From assembly GCA_013322215.1 (NCBI GenBank), contig JAAMEZ010000033.1:162763-226762 (forward strand): a stretch of 64,000 bases of DNA, in the 5' to 3' direction. This document shows positions 56,026 to 64,000 of the stretch, in pieces. The notes beneath the pieces were generated by a model. That model was not told where the DNA came from. It worked only from the letters and a program-made list of their open reading frames with translations, and ran no database searches. How positions within the stretch are numbered: the first letter of the stretch is position 1; each line of letters starts with the position of its first letter. This DNA is from Martinezella rhizogenes. GTDB lineage: Bacteria > Pseudomonadota > Alphaproteobacteria > Rhizobiales > Rhizobiaceae. A program made the position numbers and the translations under genes.

Positions 56026-57114
56026 CTACTTGCGGTAGGAATGGCCACTGGCGTCGAAAAGATGCAGCTTCTGGCGGTCGGCGGCAAAACGCATCTTCTG
56101 GCCGCGATGAATATCGGCAATGCCGGGGATCTTGACGATGATCGGCTCGCCATCGACCAGGCCTTCGATATAGAGCTGCGTGACTTCGCCGAGCGCCTCG
56201 ACGATGGAGACCTCGCCTTCGAAGAGATAATCGTCGCCGGTCGCAAGACGCAGATCTTCGGGACGCACGCCGAAGCTCGCCGTCTTACCCTTTTCGGAGA
56301 CGTCTGTCGGGACATCCAGCGTTACCGACTTGCCACCAGTCAGCGTGACGGTCGTCGTCGCGCCGGTCTCGGTGACCGTCGCCGGGATGATGTTCATGGC
56401 CGGGGAGCCGATGAACTTCGCAACGAAGAGATTGGCCGGGCGCTCGTAGAGCTCGAGCGGCGCACCGACCTGCTCGACGCGACCGGCCGACAGCACGACG
56501 ATGCGGTCAGCCAGAGTCATGGCTTCCACCTGATCGTGGGTGACGTAGATCATCGTCGTCTCGGGCATGGAGTCGCTGAGCTTGGCGATCTCGATGCGGG
56601 TCGCGACGCGCAGGGCTGCATCGAGGTTCGAGAGCGGCTCGTCGAACAGGAAGACCTTCGGATTGCGGCAAATGGCGCGGCCGATGGCGACGCGCTGGCG
56701 CTGACCGCCCGAAAGCGCCTTCGGCAGACGCTCAAGATACTGGCCGAGCTGCAGACTTGCCGCCGCCGCGCGGACGCGACGGTCGATCTCCTGCTTGCTT
56801 TCGCCGGCAATGCGCATGCCGAAGGCCATGTTGTCGTAGACGGTCATATGCGGATAGAGCGCGTAGGACTGGAAGACCATGGCGATGCCGCGCCGCGATG
56901 GCGGCACCTCATTCACCTTCTGGCCGGCAATCATCATATCGCCCGCAGTAATGCTCTCCAGCCCTGCGATCATCCTGAGCAAGGTGGACTTGCCGCAGCC
57001 GGAGGGGCCGACAAAGACGATGAATTCGCCCTCGTTGATCTCCAGATCGATGCCGTGCAGCACATGCACGCTGCCGTAGGATTTCTTGATATCCTTCAGA
57101 ACAAGTCCCGTCAT
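56026..57114 (-). CDS. aglK: alpha-glucoside ABC transporter ATPase AglK
   Basis: A 362-residue ABC ATPase of the MalK/UgpC class. Walker A is GPSGCGKSTLL (about 36-46), the signature LSGGQRQRVAIGRAIC (about 134-149), Walker B VFLFDEPLSNLD and the switch His in YVTHDQVEAM; a TOBE/regulatory part covers about 235-360 (NIIPATVTE, FGVRPEDLRL). ATG 57114 follows a GGGAGGGAGC site; the longer in-frame start would use a GGG repeat. Last gene of aglEFGAK. Confidence 0.92.
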   Translation of the reverse strand: MTGLVLKDIKKSYGSVHVLHGIDLEINEGEFIVFVGPSGCGKSTLLRMIAGLESITAGDMMIAGQKVNEVPPSRRGIAMVFQSYALYPHMTVYDNMAFGMRIAGESKQEIDRRVRAAAASLQLGQYLERLPKALSGGQRQRVAIGRAICRNPKVFLFDEPLSNLDAALRVATRIEIAKLSDSMPETTMIYVTHDQVEAMTLADRIVVLSAGRVEQVGAPLELYERPANLFVAKFIGSPAMNIIPATVTETGATTTVTLTGGKSVTLDVPTDVSEKGKTASFGVRPEDLRLATGDDYLFEGEVSIVEALGEVTQLYIEGLVDGEPIIVKIPGIADIHRGQKMRFAADRQKLHLFDASGHSYRK

Positions 57115-57135
57115 TATGCTCCCTCCTCCCAAAGG

Positions 57136-58788
57136 TCAGGCAAGACGCGCGAAATAAGCGCCCCAGGCCGGAATATCGATCTTGTTGCCGTAGTTGTTGC
57201 TGGTAAAGCCGTGTCCCGTCAATGCCTGCCAATTACCATCAGGCAGTGCCGCCAGCGTTTCGACCGGGCTCATGTTGAAGGCGCAGAGAATGGTTTCGCC
57301 TGCATATGCGCGGGCATAGATCAACACGTCGCCCTGCGGTTCCGAAAACGCGATCTCGCCCTTGGCGAAGGCCGGGTGCTGCTTGCGGAAGGCGAGGAAG
57401 CGGCGATACTGCTCCAACACCGAATTTTCATCGCCCTGCTGGACGCTGACGGCGCGCAGAATGTGTTCGACCGGCACCGGCAGCCACGGCTTGACGGTGG
57501 AAAAGCCACCCTGCGCAACCTGGCTGTCCCAGACCATCGGCGTGCGGCAACCGTCGCGGCCCTTGAACTCCGGCCAGAACTGAATGCCGTAGGGGTCCTG
57601 CAGATCCTGATAGGCGAGATCGGCTTCCGTCAGTGCCAGTTCTTCGCCTTGATAGATGCATACGGAGCCGCGCAGGGTGAGCAGCAGTGCCGCATAGAGC
57701 TTGGCGAAGGCATCGCGATCGGCGACCAGATTGCCCCAGCGGCTGACATGGCGCACGACGTCGTGGTTGGAGAAGGCCCAGCAGGCCCAGCCTTCCGGCG
57801 CTGCCGCATCGAAATCATTCATCACCTCTTCTACCCGATCCGGCGAAAGCGCGTCCGGCGCCAGGAATTCGAAGGCGTAGCACATGTGCATCTTGTCGCC
57901 GCCGGACGTGTATTCGCCGACGATTTCGAGGCCGCGCTGGCTGTCGCCAACTTCGCCGACGGCGGCAATGGCCGGATATTCGTCGAGCACGGCGCGGAAG
58001 CGCTTCAGGAACGCCAGGTTTTCCGGGCGGTTCTTGTCGTAGAGGTGTTCCTGGAAGTTATAAGGATTGACTGCCGGCGCGGTGGACGCATTGCGGCGCG
58101 ACGGGTCCAGGGCGGGATTATCGCGCAGTTCCTTGTCGTGGAAATAGAAGTTGATGGTGTCGAGGCGGAAGCCGTCGACGCCGCGGTCGAGCCAGAAACG
58201 GACGACATCCAGCAGCCGGTCCTGCACCTCCGGATTATGAAGGTTCATATCCGGCTGCGAGGTCAGGAAGTTATGCAGGTAATATTGCATGCGGGTCGGA
58301 TCCCACGCCCAGGCAGAGCCGCCGAAGATCGACAGCCAGTTGTTGGGTGGCGTGCCATCCGGCTTGGCATCGGTCCAGACGTACCAGTCAGCCTTGGGAT
58401 TGTCCTTGCTCGAGCGGCTTTCGACGAACCAGGGATGGCGATCGGAACTGTGCGACAGCACGAGATCGATCATCACCTTGATGCCGAGGCGATGGGCTTC
58501 CGTCATCATCGCATCGAAATCGGCGAGCGACCCAAAGATCGGGTCGACGTCTTCGTAATTAGAGACGTCGTAGCCGAAATCGCGCATCGGCGAGGTGAAG
58601 AACGGCGAAATCCAGATCGCATCGACACCGAGTGCGGCCACATGCGGCAGGCGGGCGGCGATCCCCTTGAGATCGCCGATGCCGTCGCCGTTGGAGTCCT
58701 GATAGGAGCGCGGATAGATCTGATAGATCACGGCGCCGCGCCACCAGTCCTTGTCAACTTCTAAAGCCGATTGAGGGGCAATGCTCAT
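57136..58788 (-). CDS. aglA: alpha-glucosidase AglA (GH13)
   Basis: A 550-residue GH13 enzyme. Conserved blocks: VIYQIYPRSYQDSNGDGIGD (20-39), DLVLSHSSDRHPWF with the region I His (about 109-122), the nucleophile block GFRLDTINFYFHDKE (about 211-225), the acid/base region VGEVGD, and FSNHDVVRH (about 330-338). It lacks a signal peptide, so it acts in the cytoplasm on imported alpha-glucosides (sucrose, maltose, trehalose type). Between aglG and aglK in the operon. ATG 58788 is 35 bases after aglG. Confidence 0.93.
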   Translation of the reverse strand: MSIAPQSALEVDKDWWRGAVIYQIYPRSYQDSNGDGIGDLKGIAARLPHVAALGVDAIWISPFFTSPMRDFGYDVSNYEDVDPIFGSLADFDAMMTEAHRLGIKVMIDLVLSHSSDRHPWFVESRSSKDNPKADWYVWTDAKPDGTPPNNWLSIFGGSAWAWDPTRMQYYLHNFLTSQPDMNLHNPEVQDRLLDVVRFWLDRGVDGFRLDTINFYFHDKELRDNPALDPSRRNASTAPAVNPYNFQEHLYDKNRPENLAFLKRFRAVLDEYPAIAAVGEVGDSQRGLEIVGEYTSGGDKMHMCYAFEFLAPDALSPDRVEEVMNDFDAAAPEGWACWAFSNHDVVRHVSRWGNLVADRDAFAKLYAALLLTLRGSVCIYQGEELALTEADLAYQDLQDPYGIQFWPEFKGRDGCRTPMVWDSQVAQGGFSTVKPWLPVPVEHILRAVSVQQGDENSVLEQYRRFLAFRKQHPAFAKGEIAFSEPQGDVLIYARAYAGETILCAFNMSPVETLAALPDGNWQALTGHGFTSNNYGNKIDIPAWGAYFARLA

Positions 58789-58823
58789 GCTGAATGGGTC
58801 CTGTATAAGTGCGTGTTCTTGAA

Positions 58824-59978
58824 TCAGCCCCCCTTCACCGACCCGGCGAGCAGACCGCGCACGAGATAGCGCTGCAGACCGAAGAAGACGAGGAGCGGAA
58901 TAATGATGGTGACGAAAGCCGATGCCGTCAGGATTTCCCAATTGCCGCCGCGCGAACCGAGCAGTGCATTCAAGGCAGCCGTCAGGACCAGGTGATCCTT
59001 GTCGGTGCCGAGGAACACCATCGCAATCAACAGATCGTTCCACACCCAGAGGAACTGGAAGATCGCGAAGGAGGCCAGCGCCGGGAAGGACAGCGGCAGG
59101 ATGATCTTGACGAAGATGTCGAAATCGCTGGCGCCATCGACGCGGGCGGATTCGATGATCTCCTTGGGCAGGCCGGCAATATAATTGCGCAGGAGATATA
59201 TGGCGAGCGGCAGACCAAAGGCCGTGTGCGCCATCCAGATGCCCGGATAGGTTTTCGATGGCACACCGAAGATCTGGCCGATTTCATTGTAGATGCGCAA
59301 AAGCGGGATCAACGACATCTGCAGCGGCACGACGATCAGGCCGACGACGAGCGCGATCAGTATCGCGCGGCCGGGGAACTCCATCCAGGCGAGCGCGTAA
59401 GCGGCAAAGGCGGCAATCAGGATCGGGATGACGGTCGCGGGGATCGTCACCGTCAGCGAGTTGATGAAGGACTGGCCGATGCCCTCGCCGCCGAGCACGC
59501 TGCGATAGTTGTCGAACGTGAATTGCGGCGGCGTCGCGACGGTGAGGTAGACGCGCTTGGCGCGTGCATCGGCTTCGAACGCACCGTTCTTCTGATAGCG
59601 ATAGCTGCCATCGGAATTGATCGTCAGCGTTTCGCCGTTCTCCAGCGCGGCGGGAGAACCGGCCTTGTAGGCGGCCGGTTCTTGCACGCGCAGGCCGAAA
59701 GACTGGATCTTGCCGCCGCCTTCGACGGCAAGCGTGCCCGAAATCACGAAATTCGCGCCATCGGGCTTGGCCTTGTCCGGGCCATCGAGGCGGGCGGCTG
59801 TCGTGCGCGAGGAGCCGGCAAACGCCGTCCACCAGCCGGAAACGACAATCTGATCCTTGTCACGAAGCGCGGTGACGAAAATGCCGAGCGTCGGCAGCAG
59901 CCAGATGAGGACGATGAGCAGCACCGCGGCGTGAACGAAGATGCGAGCGGGACCGATGCGACCGAGATTTCCAATCAT
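58824..59978 (-). CDS. aglG: alpha-glucoside ABC transporter permease AglG
   Basis: A 384-residue MalG-type permease. After the first membrane helix (about 14-36, IFVHAAVLLIVLIWLLPTLG) comes an unusually long hydrophilic part, about 42-155, with strand-like repeats; the other five helices follow from about 175. The EAA loop is ARVDGASDFDIFVKIILPLS (about 275-294). ATG 59978 is one base from the aglF stop (TGACATG). The long periplasmic insertion is as in agl-type permeases. Confidence 0.92.
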   Translation of the reverse strand: MIGNLGRIGPARIFVHAAVLLIVLIWLLPTLGIFVTALRDKDQIVVSGWWTAFAGSSRTTAARLDGPDKAKPDGANFVISGTLAVEGGGKIQSFGLRVQEPAAYKAGSPAALENGETLTINSDGSYRYQKNGAFEADARAKRVYLTVATPPQFTFDNYRSVLGGEGIGQSFINSLTVTIPATVIPILIAAFAAYALAWMEFPGRAILIALVVGLIVVPLQMSLIPLLRIYNEIGQIFGVPSKTYPGIWMAHTAFGLPLAIYLLRNYIAGLPKEIIESARVDGASDFDIFVKIILPLSFPALASFAIFQFLWVWNDLLIAMVFLGTDKDHLVLTAALNALLGSRGGNWEILTASAFVTIIIPLLVFFGLQRYLVRGLLAGSVKGG

Positions 59979-59979
59979 G

Positions 59980-60996
59980 TCAGCGTCCCTTCGTCTCAGC
60001 GTTTGCACGACGGATGTTCCAGATCATGATCGGCGTCACCGCGACCATGATGACGAGCGCGATAACAGCGCTTCGGCCGCTGTCGCCGCCGCCACGGAAC
60101 ATCCAGTTGAACATCAGGTTGGCAAGCACCATCGTGTTCCACTGGCCGTTGGTCATGGTGAGCACGATGTCGAAGACCTTGAGGACGAGGATGGTGATGG
60201 TGGTCCAGACGGTGGCGATCGTGCCCCAGACCTGCGGGACCATGATCTTCCAGAAAATCTGCCAGCCATTGGCGCCATCGATGACGGCGGCTTCGATGGT
60301 TTCTTCCGGAATACCGCGCAAGGCGGCCGAGAGGATGACCATGGCAAAGCCAGTCTGGATCCAGATCAGCATGACCATCAGGAAGAAATTGTTCCAGAAG
60401 GGAATGGTGATCCAGACTTCCGGCGTGCCGCCGAACAGCTGGACGACGGCGTTCAGAAGGCCGATCTGCGCATCCGTGCCGCCGCGATATTCGTAGATGA
60501 ACTTCCAGATGACCGAAGCGCCGACAAAGGAGATCGCCATCGGCATGAAGATGACGGCCTTGGCGATATTGCCCCACCAGATGCGGTCGGTCATGACGGC
60601 GATCACCAGGCCGAAGAACGTGCAGGCGGCCGGAACCACAGCCAGCCAGAGAATGTTGTTGAAGATCGACTGGCGGAATTCGGTGTCGTTGAAGGCCCAG
60701 ACGTAGTTGGCACCACCGACGAACTGGCTGCCATCAGGTCCATAGAAAGACAGGATGAGCGTCGCGACTACCGGATAGACGAGATAGACGACGAGCAGGA
60801 AAAGAGCAGGCCCGAGGAACAGCCAGGGGCGGATCAAGCCGCGGCGACGAAGATTGACGGCCGCCTGATGGACGTCGTCGCCTTCCCGCGCCGGGAAAAT
60901 CAAGTCCAAGAGCTTGTTGGAGAACCAGAAATAAGCGGCGCAAATGGCAACGCCAAATATCATGGCGCCAATCGCCGACACGATCTGCGAAATCAT
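59980..60996 (-). CDS. aglF: alpha-glucoside ABC transporter permease AglF
   Basis: A 338-residue MalF-type permease with about seven to eight hydrophobic segments: an extra N-terminal helix (about 4-25, QIVSAIGAMIFGVAICAAYF), a PWLFLGPALFLLVVYLVYPV segment at about 56-75, and the EAA loop AAVIDGANGWQIFWKIMVPQ (about 232-251). It pairs with AglG. It follows aglE by 125 bases, with a GC-rich hairpin between. Confidence 0.92.
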   Translation of the reverse strand: MISQIVSAIGAMIFGVAICAAYFWFSNKLLDLIFPAREGDDVHQAAVNLRRRGLIRPWLFLGPALFLLVVYLVYPVVATLILSFYGPDGSQFVGGANYVWAFNDTEFRQSIFNNILWLAVVPAACTFFGLVIAVMTDRIWWGNIAKAVIFMPMAISFVGASVIWKFIYEYRGGTDAQIGLLNAVVQLFGGTPEVWITIPFWNNFFLMVMLIWIQTGFAMVILSAALRGIPEETIEAAVIDGANGWQIFWKIMVPQVWGTIATVWTTITILVLKVFDIVLTMTNGQWNTMVLANLMFNWMFRGGGDSGRSAVIALVIMVAVTPIMIWNIRRANAETKGR

Positions 60997-61079
60997 TCAT
61001 TCCCTCCCCGAATTTACCTGCTTTGGTCCACCAGTCCGACATCGGCCACGCATGAGGGCGGGCCGTCATATGCTGTATG

Positions 61080-61106
61080 GCGCCGCCGGCGAGCTGCCGG
61101 CGGCGC
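61080..61106 (-). other. perfect 11-bp hairpin between aglE and aglF
   Basis: GCGCCGCCGGC (61080-61090) pairs with GCCGGCGGCGC (61096-61106), five-base loop, 15 bases past the aglE stop. No U-tract follows on the minus strand. Like the dpp and pot hairpins, it probably raises the binding-protein level over the permeases. Confidence 0.7.
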
Positions 61107-61121
61107 TCAGGCTATGATGTC

Positions 61122-62483
61122 TTACTTGATGGCGTCCCAGGACTTCTGGATCCCGTCGGCAACATCCTGTGCGGACTTGCCGCCGACGAAGTCCACCATG
61201 CCGGTCCAGAACGAGCCTGCGCCGATCTTGCCGGGCATCAGGTCCGAACCGTCGAAGCGGAAGGTGGTGGCCGTGGTCAGGATCTCGCCTTCCTTGCGCA
61301 GCGTGTCATTGGCGTAGGCTGCGGTATTGACACCCTTGTACGGCGTCAGGAAGCCGGACTGCGCCATCCAGATTTCCTGGGCGATCGGAGTCTGCAGGAA
61401 CTGGACGAAAGCGCGGGCAGCCTTCGAATCCTTGGTGATGGCGGCCAGCGTGCCAGCACCTTCGACCGGCTTGCCGAGTTCAGGATGCGCGGCATAGGGC
61501 GGGAAGTAGAAGAAGTCCGCATCCTGACCGAGCTTGGTGCCTTCCGGGAAGAAGGACGGGATGAAGGAGGCCTGCTTGTGCATGTAGCACTTCGGCGGAA
61601 CCGAGAAGAGGCCCTTCGGGCTGTCGCGGAAGTCCGTCGAAGCAACGGCCGCAACACCACCGGCGACATATTTCGGGTTCTTCGCGAATTTGCCGAATTC
61701 CTCGATGGCGGCGACGACCTTCGGGTCGTTGAACTTCAGCGAGTTATCGACCCAGTGATCGTAATCCTGCGGCGTGTTCAGGCGCAGCATCAGATCTTCG
61801 ACCCAGTCAGTCGCCGGCCAACCGGTGGCGCCACCCGAACCGAGGCCGATGCACCATGGGGTGCCGCCGTCCTTGACGATCTGATCCGAAAGCTTGATCA
61901 GGTCCTCCATGGTCGTCGGAACCTTGTAGCCGGCTTCCTCGAAATTCTCAGGCACGTACCAAACGAGAGACTTCAGATCGGCCTTGTAGGGGAAGGCATA
62001 GAAGGCGTCCTTGCCGTCCTTGCCCTTGTAGGTGCCGTAGCCGACCCAGCTGTCGCCGGCGCCGTAATTGCTCTTGACCCAGCTTGCGAGATCATCGCCG
62101 AGCGGTGTCAGGTAGCCCTTGCTGGCGAGGTTGGCGAACAGACCCGGCTGCGGCAAAATGGCGACGTTCGGCGGCGAGCCAGCCTGCGTGTCGATGACGA
62201 TCTGCTGCTCGTAGTTTTCCGAGGACGAATATTTGGCGTTCACGCCGGTCGCTTCGGTGAAGTAGTTGAGGACGCTGGTGAAGAGAGCCTCGTCCTCACC
62301 GCGCCAGGGGCCGAAGATGGTCAGCGTCTCACCCTTCAGGTCGGCATGTGCCGCCTTGAAGTCGTCATAGCTCTTCCAGTTGAACTTGGAGTCCTGACCG
62401 GGCTGGAACTTCAGATCGGCAGCCATCGCCGTACCGGCCATCAAAGCAGCGGCAGCGACGGTCATCAAAAACATTTTTTTCAT
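61122..62483 (-). CDS. aglE: alpha-glucoside ABC transporter substrate-binding protein AglE
   Basis: A 453-residue family 1 solute-binding protein. Signal peptide of about 22 residues (MKKMFLMTVAAAALMAGTAM, cleavage near AMA-AD). The mature N terminus starts with ADLKFQPGQDSKFNW and TLTIFGPWRGEDEALFTSVL, and the chain contains GVNAKYSSSENYEQQIVI, as in agl-type binding proteins. It binds alpha-glucosides in the periplasm. GGGAGGACAACC precedes ATG 62483. First gene of the operon, with a -35 match and an AglR-type palindrome upstream. Confidence 0.93.
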   Translation of the reverse strand: MKKMFLMTVAAAALMAGTAMAADLKFQPGQDSKFNWKSYDDFKAAHADLKGETLTIFGPWRGEDEALFTSVLNYFTEATGVNAKYSSSENYEQQIVIDTQAGSPPNVAILPQPGLFANLASKGYLTPLGDDLASWVKSNYGAGDSWVGYGTYKGKDGKDAFYAFPYKADLKSLVWYVPENFEEAGYKVPTTMEDLIKLSDQIVKDGGTPWCIGLGSGGATGWPATDWVEDLMLRLNTPQDYDHWVDNSLKFNDPKVVAAIEEFGKFAKNPKYVAGGVAAVASTDFRDSPKGLFSVPPKCYMHKQASFIPSFFPEGTKLGQDADFFYFPPYAAHPELGKPVEGAGTLAAITKDSKAARAFVQFLQTPIAQEIWMAQSGFLTPYKGVNTAAYANDTLRKEGEILTTATTFRFDGSDLMPGKIGAGSFWTGMVDFVGGKSAQDVADGIQKSWDAIK

Positions 62484-62552
62484 GCGGTTGTCCTCCCAAA
62501 TAACGAAACCCATGAGCCCAGGCACTGTTTTGTGCTGCGCGCCCCATTCCTC

Positions 62553-62562
62553 AAAGCGCTTT
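62553..62562. promoter_or_regulatory. AglR-type operator at the aglE promoter
   Basis: AAAGCGCTTT, a perfect 10-bp palindrome (12 bp with flanking C/G), about 35 bases downstream of the aglE -35 CTTGAC. The central CG pattern is typical of LacI-family operators. Confidence 0.65.
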
Positions 62563-62714
62563 GGCTACCTCTCTCATCCATTGAGCGCGGGATAAAGTCA
62601 AGTGATTTTCAGATTCGGGCCGGTATGCACAGCAATTCTCGCACTGCAGCATAGAATGCATGTCGATTTTTTGCTAATTATCTTGTCTCCCGCACTTCTC
62701 CTGCTACATAATTG

Positions 62715-62724
62715 AAAGCGCTTT
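62715..62724. promoter_or_regulatory. AglR-type operator at the aglR promoter
   Basis: Second exact copy of AAAGCGCTTT, 4 bases downstream of the TACATA -10 of aglR. Placement implies autorepression. Centre-to-centre distance to the first copy is 162 bases, which would allow looping. Confidence 0.65.
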
Positions 62725-62794
62725 GAAAGCCTGAGACTTTTCGGGAGGTTGTCTCGGCATCGTAGCGGCAGGCAGTTGGAGGAGCCGAAATACC

Positions 62795-63823
62795 GTGAAT
62801 CTGAAACAGCTATCGCAAATGCTCGGGCTGTCGCAGACGACAGTCAGCCGGGCTTTGAACGGATATCCGGAGGTCAATCGCGAGACCCGCGAGCGCGTTC
62901 TCAAAGCGGTTCGGGAAACCGGCTATCGACCGAACAAGGCAGCCCAAAGACTTGCGACCGGCAAGGCCGGCTCGATCGGGCTCGTCATGCCGACATCCCC
63001 CGGAAATTCATCGGACGTGCATTTCTCGGAGTTCCTGACGGGGCTGGGAGAAGAAGCCCTGCGGCACGATTTCCATTTCGTCCTGACGCCCGCCGATCCG
63101 AACGATGAGGTCGGTGCCTTGCGACGGCTCGCAGCCAGCGGCAATGTCGATGCGCTGTTCGTCAACTATATGCGCGGCCACGACCCACGGCTGGAGATGC
63201 TGAAGACGCTATCCATGCCTTTTCTCGTCCACGGGCGTTCGATCGGCTCGGAGCCGGACTATCCCTTCCTCGACCTCGACAATGAAGCCGCTTTCTACGA
63301 CGCCACGAAGCTGCTGCTGCAACTCGGACATCGGCGTTTCGCTCTTCTGAACGGCCCGATCTACCTCGATTTCGCCATTCGCCGGAAGAACGGCGTGGAT
63401 GCAGCCCTTGCCGAACGTGGTCTGGCGCTCGACGAAGCTTGCACCAGCCATACGCCGATGACGGACGAACAGGGCCTGCTCGTCATGGAACGCATCCTGC
63501 AGATGGAGAAGGATAAGCGGCCGACAGCAGTGCTCTGCTCCAGTACCGTGCTGGCGCTCGGCGCCGTTCGCGCCATCAACCAGGCAAAGCTCAGGCTTGG
63601 CGAGGACATCTCGATGATCGCCCATGACGACGTGCTGACCTTGCTCAAGCCGGAAAACTTCACCGTGCCGCTGACGACAACCCGCTCGTCGCTGCGGGCG
63701 GCGGGCGTGCGCATCGCCGAACGGCTGATCGGCGAAATCAAGCATACGGAGACATTTCCGGCTCAGGAATTATGGAAGGCCGAGTTGATCGTGCGCGCCT
63801 CGACCGGCGTCGCACCGGCTTAA
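62795..63823 (+). CDS. aglR: LacI-family repressor of the agl operon
   Basis: A 342-residue LacI-family protein: DNA-binding HTH at about 1-25 (NLKQLSQMLGLSQTTVSRAL), hinge-helix at about 46-58 (PNKAAQRLATGKAG), then the sugar-binding domain (SIGLVMPTSPGN from about 60). GTG 62795 is the start, with GGAGGAG 10 bases upstream. It diverges from aglEFGAK, as in S. meliloti. The stop codon overlaps the stop codon of folD on the other strand. Confidence 0.92.
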   Translation: MNLKQLSQMLGLSQTTVSRALNGYPEVNRETRERVLKAVRETGYRPNKAAQRLATGKAGSIGLVMPTSPGNSSDVHFSEFLTGLGEEALRHDFHFVLTPADPNDEVGALRRLAASGNVDALFVNYMRGHDPRLEMLKTLSMPFLVHGRSIGSEPDYPFLDLDNEAAFYDATKLLLQLGHRRFALLNGPIYLDFAIRRKNGVDAALAERGLALDEACTSHTPMTDEQGLLVMERILQMEKDKRPTAVLCSSTVLALGAVRAINQAKLRLGEDISMIAHDDVLTLLKPENFTVPLTTTRSSLRAAGVRIAERLIGEIKHTETFPAQELWKAELIVRASTGVAPA

Positions 63824-64000
63824 AACTTCGGCGACTTTCTGCCGGCTGAGCGATGGGCAGCGATGACGGTATTGGCCATCAGCATGGCGATCGTCATCGG
63901 TCCGACACCGCCCGGAACCGGCGTGATGGCGGCGGCGACTTCGGAAGCTTCGCCATAGGCGACATCACCCACCAGCCGGCTCTTGCCCTCGCCCCGCTCC
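63820..64000 (-). CDS. folD: methylenetetrahydrofolate dehydrogenase/cyclohydrolase FolD, 5' end outside the window
   Basis: The last 59 codons on the minus strand are visible: the VGDVAYGEASEVAAAITPVP and GGVGPMTIAMLMANTVIAAH stretches are the FolD C-terminal signature (PGGVGPMT). It is a bifunctional enzyme of one-carbon folate metabolism. The gene continues past the window end. Its TAA overlaps the aglR TAA, so the genes are convergent with overlapping stops. Confidence 0.92.
   Translation of the reverse strand, partial: ERGEGKSRLVGDVAYGEASEVAAAITPVPGGVGPMTIAMLMANTVIAAHRSAGRKSPKF

Larger units (their letters stand above)
62484..62794. promoter_or_regulatory. divergent aglE-aglR control region
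   Basis: 311 bases without a gene. On the minus strand CTTGAC (62602-62597) is a consensus -35 for aglE, with a weak -10 about 17-18 bases on. On the plus strand CTTGTC (62682-62687) and TACATA (62705-62710) form the aglR promoter. Each promoter has a copy of AAAGCGCTTT at its likely start site. Confidence 0.65.

Noticed and set aside
55987..58764. A 925-codon open frame on the plus strand
   Set aside because: It is antisense to aglK and aglA, which have clear domains. Long antisense frames are expected in GC-rich genes. It has no ribosome site or recognisable domain.
61077..62654. A 525-codon open frame on the plus strand
   Set aside because: It lies antisense to aglE and runs into the agl control region; no known fold is apparent.

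Overview
The window is a contiguous piece of a high-GC alphaproteobacterial chromosome, almost certainly from the Rhizobiaceae (Rhizobium sensu stricto or a near relative). The evidence is a RirA iron regulator with its three cluster cysteines beside a dppABCDF operon, a CbrA-type cell-cycle histidine kinase beside a phasin, an aglREFGAK alpha-glucoside locus, a zwf-pgl-edd Entner-Doudoroff cluster, and a tRNA-His with A73 and no G-1. Gene density is high. I see no insertion sequence, prophage, CRISPR array or clearly broken gene. The first gene (Ppx/GppA phosphatase) and the last (folD) run off the window.

Layout. 1-6.9 kb: a Ppx/GppA phosphatase with a long basic, His-rich N-terminal extension; an ECF sigma/anti-sigma pair with a secreted TPR protein upstream; a type III polyketide synthase overlapping an ICMT-family methyltransferase gene; a D-amino-acid-dehydrogenase-like enzyme; gluconokinase. 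6.9-13.3 kb: dppABCDF (peptide/5-aminolevulinate type uptake) and rirA, which has a candidate IRO box at its promoter. 13.4-19.4 kb: M48 peptidase and DUF898 membrane protein pair, VOC protein, mmsA with a divergent LysR gene and a repeated TGTGCAAA motif between them, and two small acidic proteins. 19.4-24.1 kb: tRNA-His, phasin and cbrA, with a perfect TTAA-N7-TTAA CtrA-type site upstream of cbrA. 24.1-29 kb: an accessory-looking stretch with a GFA protein, LysR/EamA pair and chromate resistance chrB-chrA. 29-35.4 kb: DEAD-box helicase, acetoacetyl-CoA synthetase, AsmA-like protein. 35.4-49.4 kb: polyamine uptake (potFGHI) and catabolism (puuA-puuB), interleaved with an aldo/keto reductase, a LysR regulator, a large chemoreceptor and a flavoprotein. 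49.5-53.7 kb: zwf-pgl-edd. 53.7-55.9 kb: DUF3313-like lipoprotein, TetR regulator, PilZ-like protein. 56-63.8 kb: aglEFGAK and aglR, followed by folD.

How the parts fit. AglEFG/K import alpha-glucosides and AglA splits them to glucose; after phosphorylation, Zwf, Pgl and Edd feed the Entner-Doudoroff route, and GntK brings gluconate into the same pool. PotFGHI imports polyamines and PuuA/PuuB start their breakdown. AcsA-type acetoacetate activation and the phasin belong to PHB metabolism. All three ABC uptake operons carry a strong GC-rich hairpin just after the binding-protein gene.

Most worth follow-up: the PKS/methyltransferase pair, the TGTGCAAA operator array at mmsA, the CtrA-type box at cbrA, the IRO box at rirA, the paired AglR operators, and the basic/His-rich extension on the polyphosphate-type phosphatase. 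No wholly new multi-gene system is evident.
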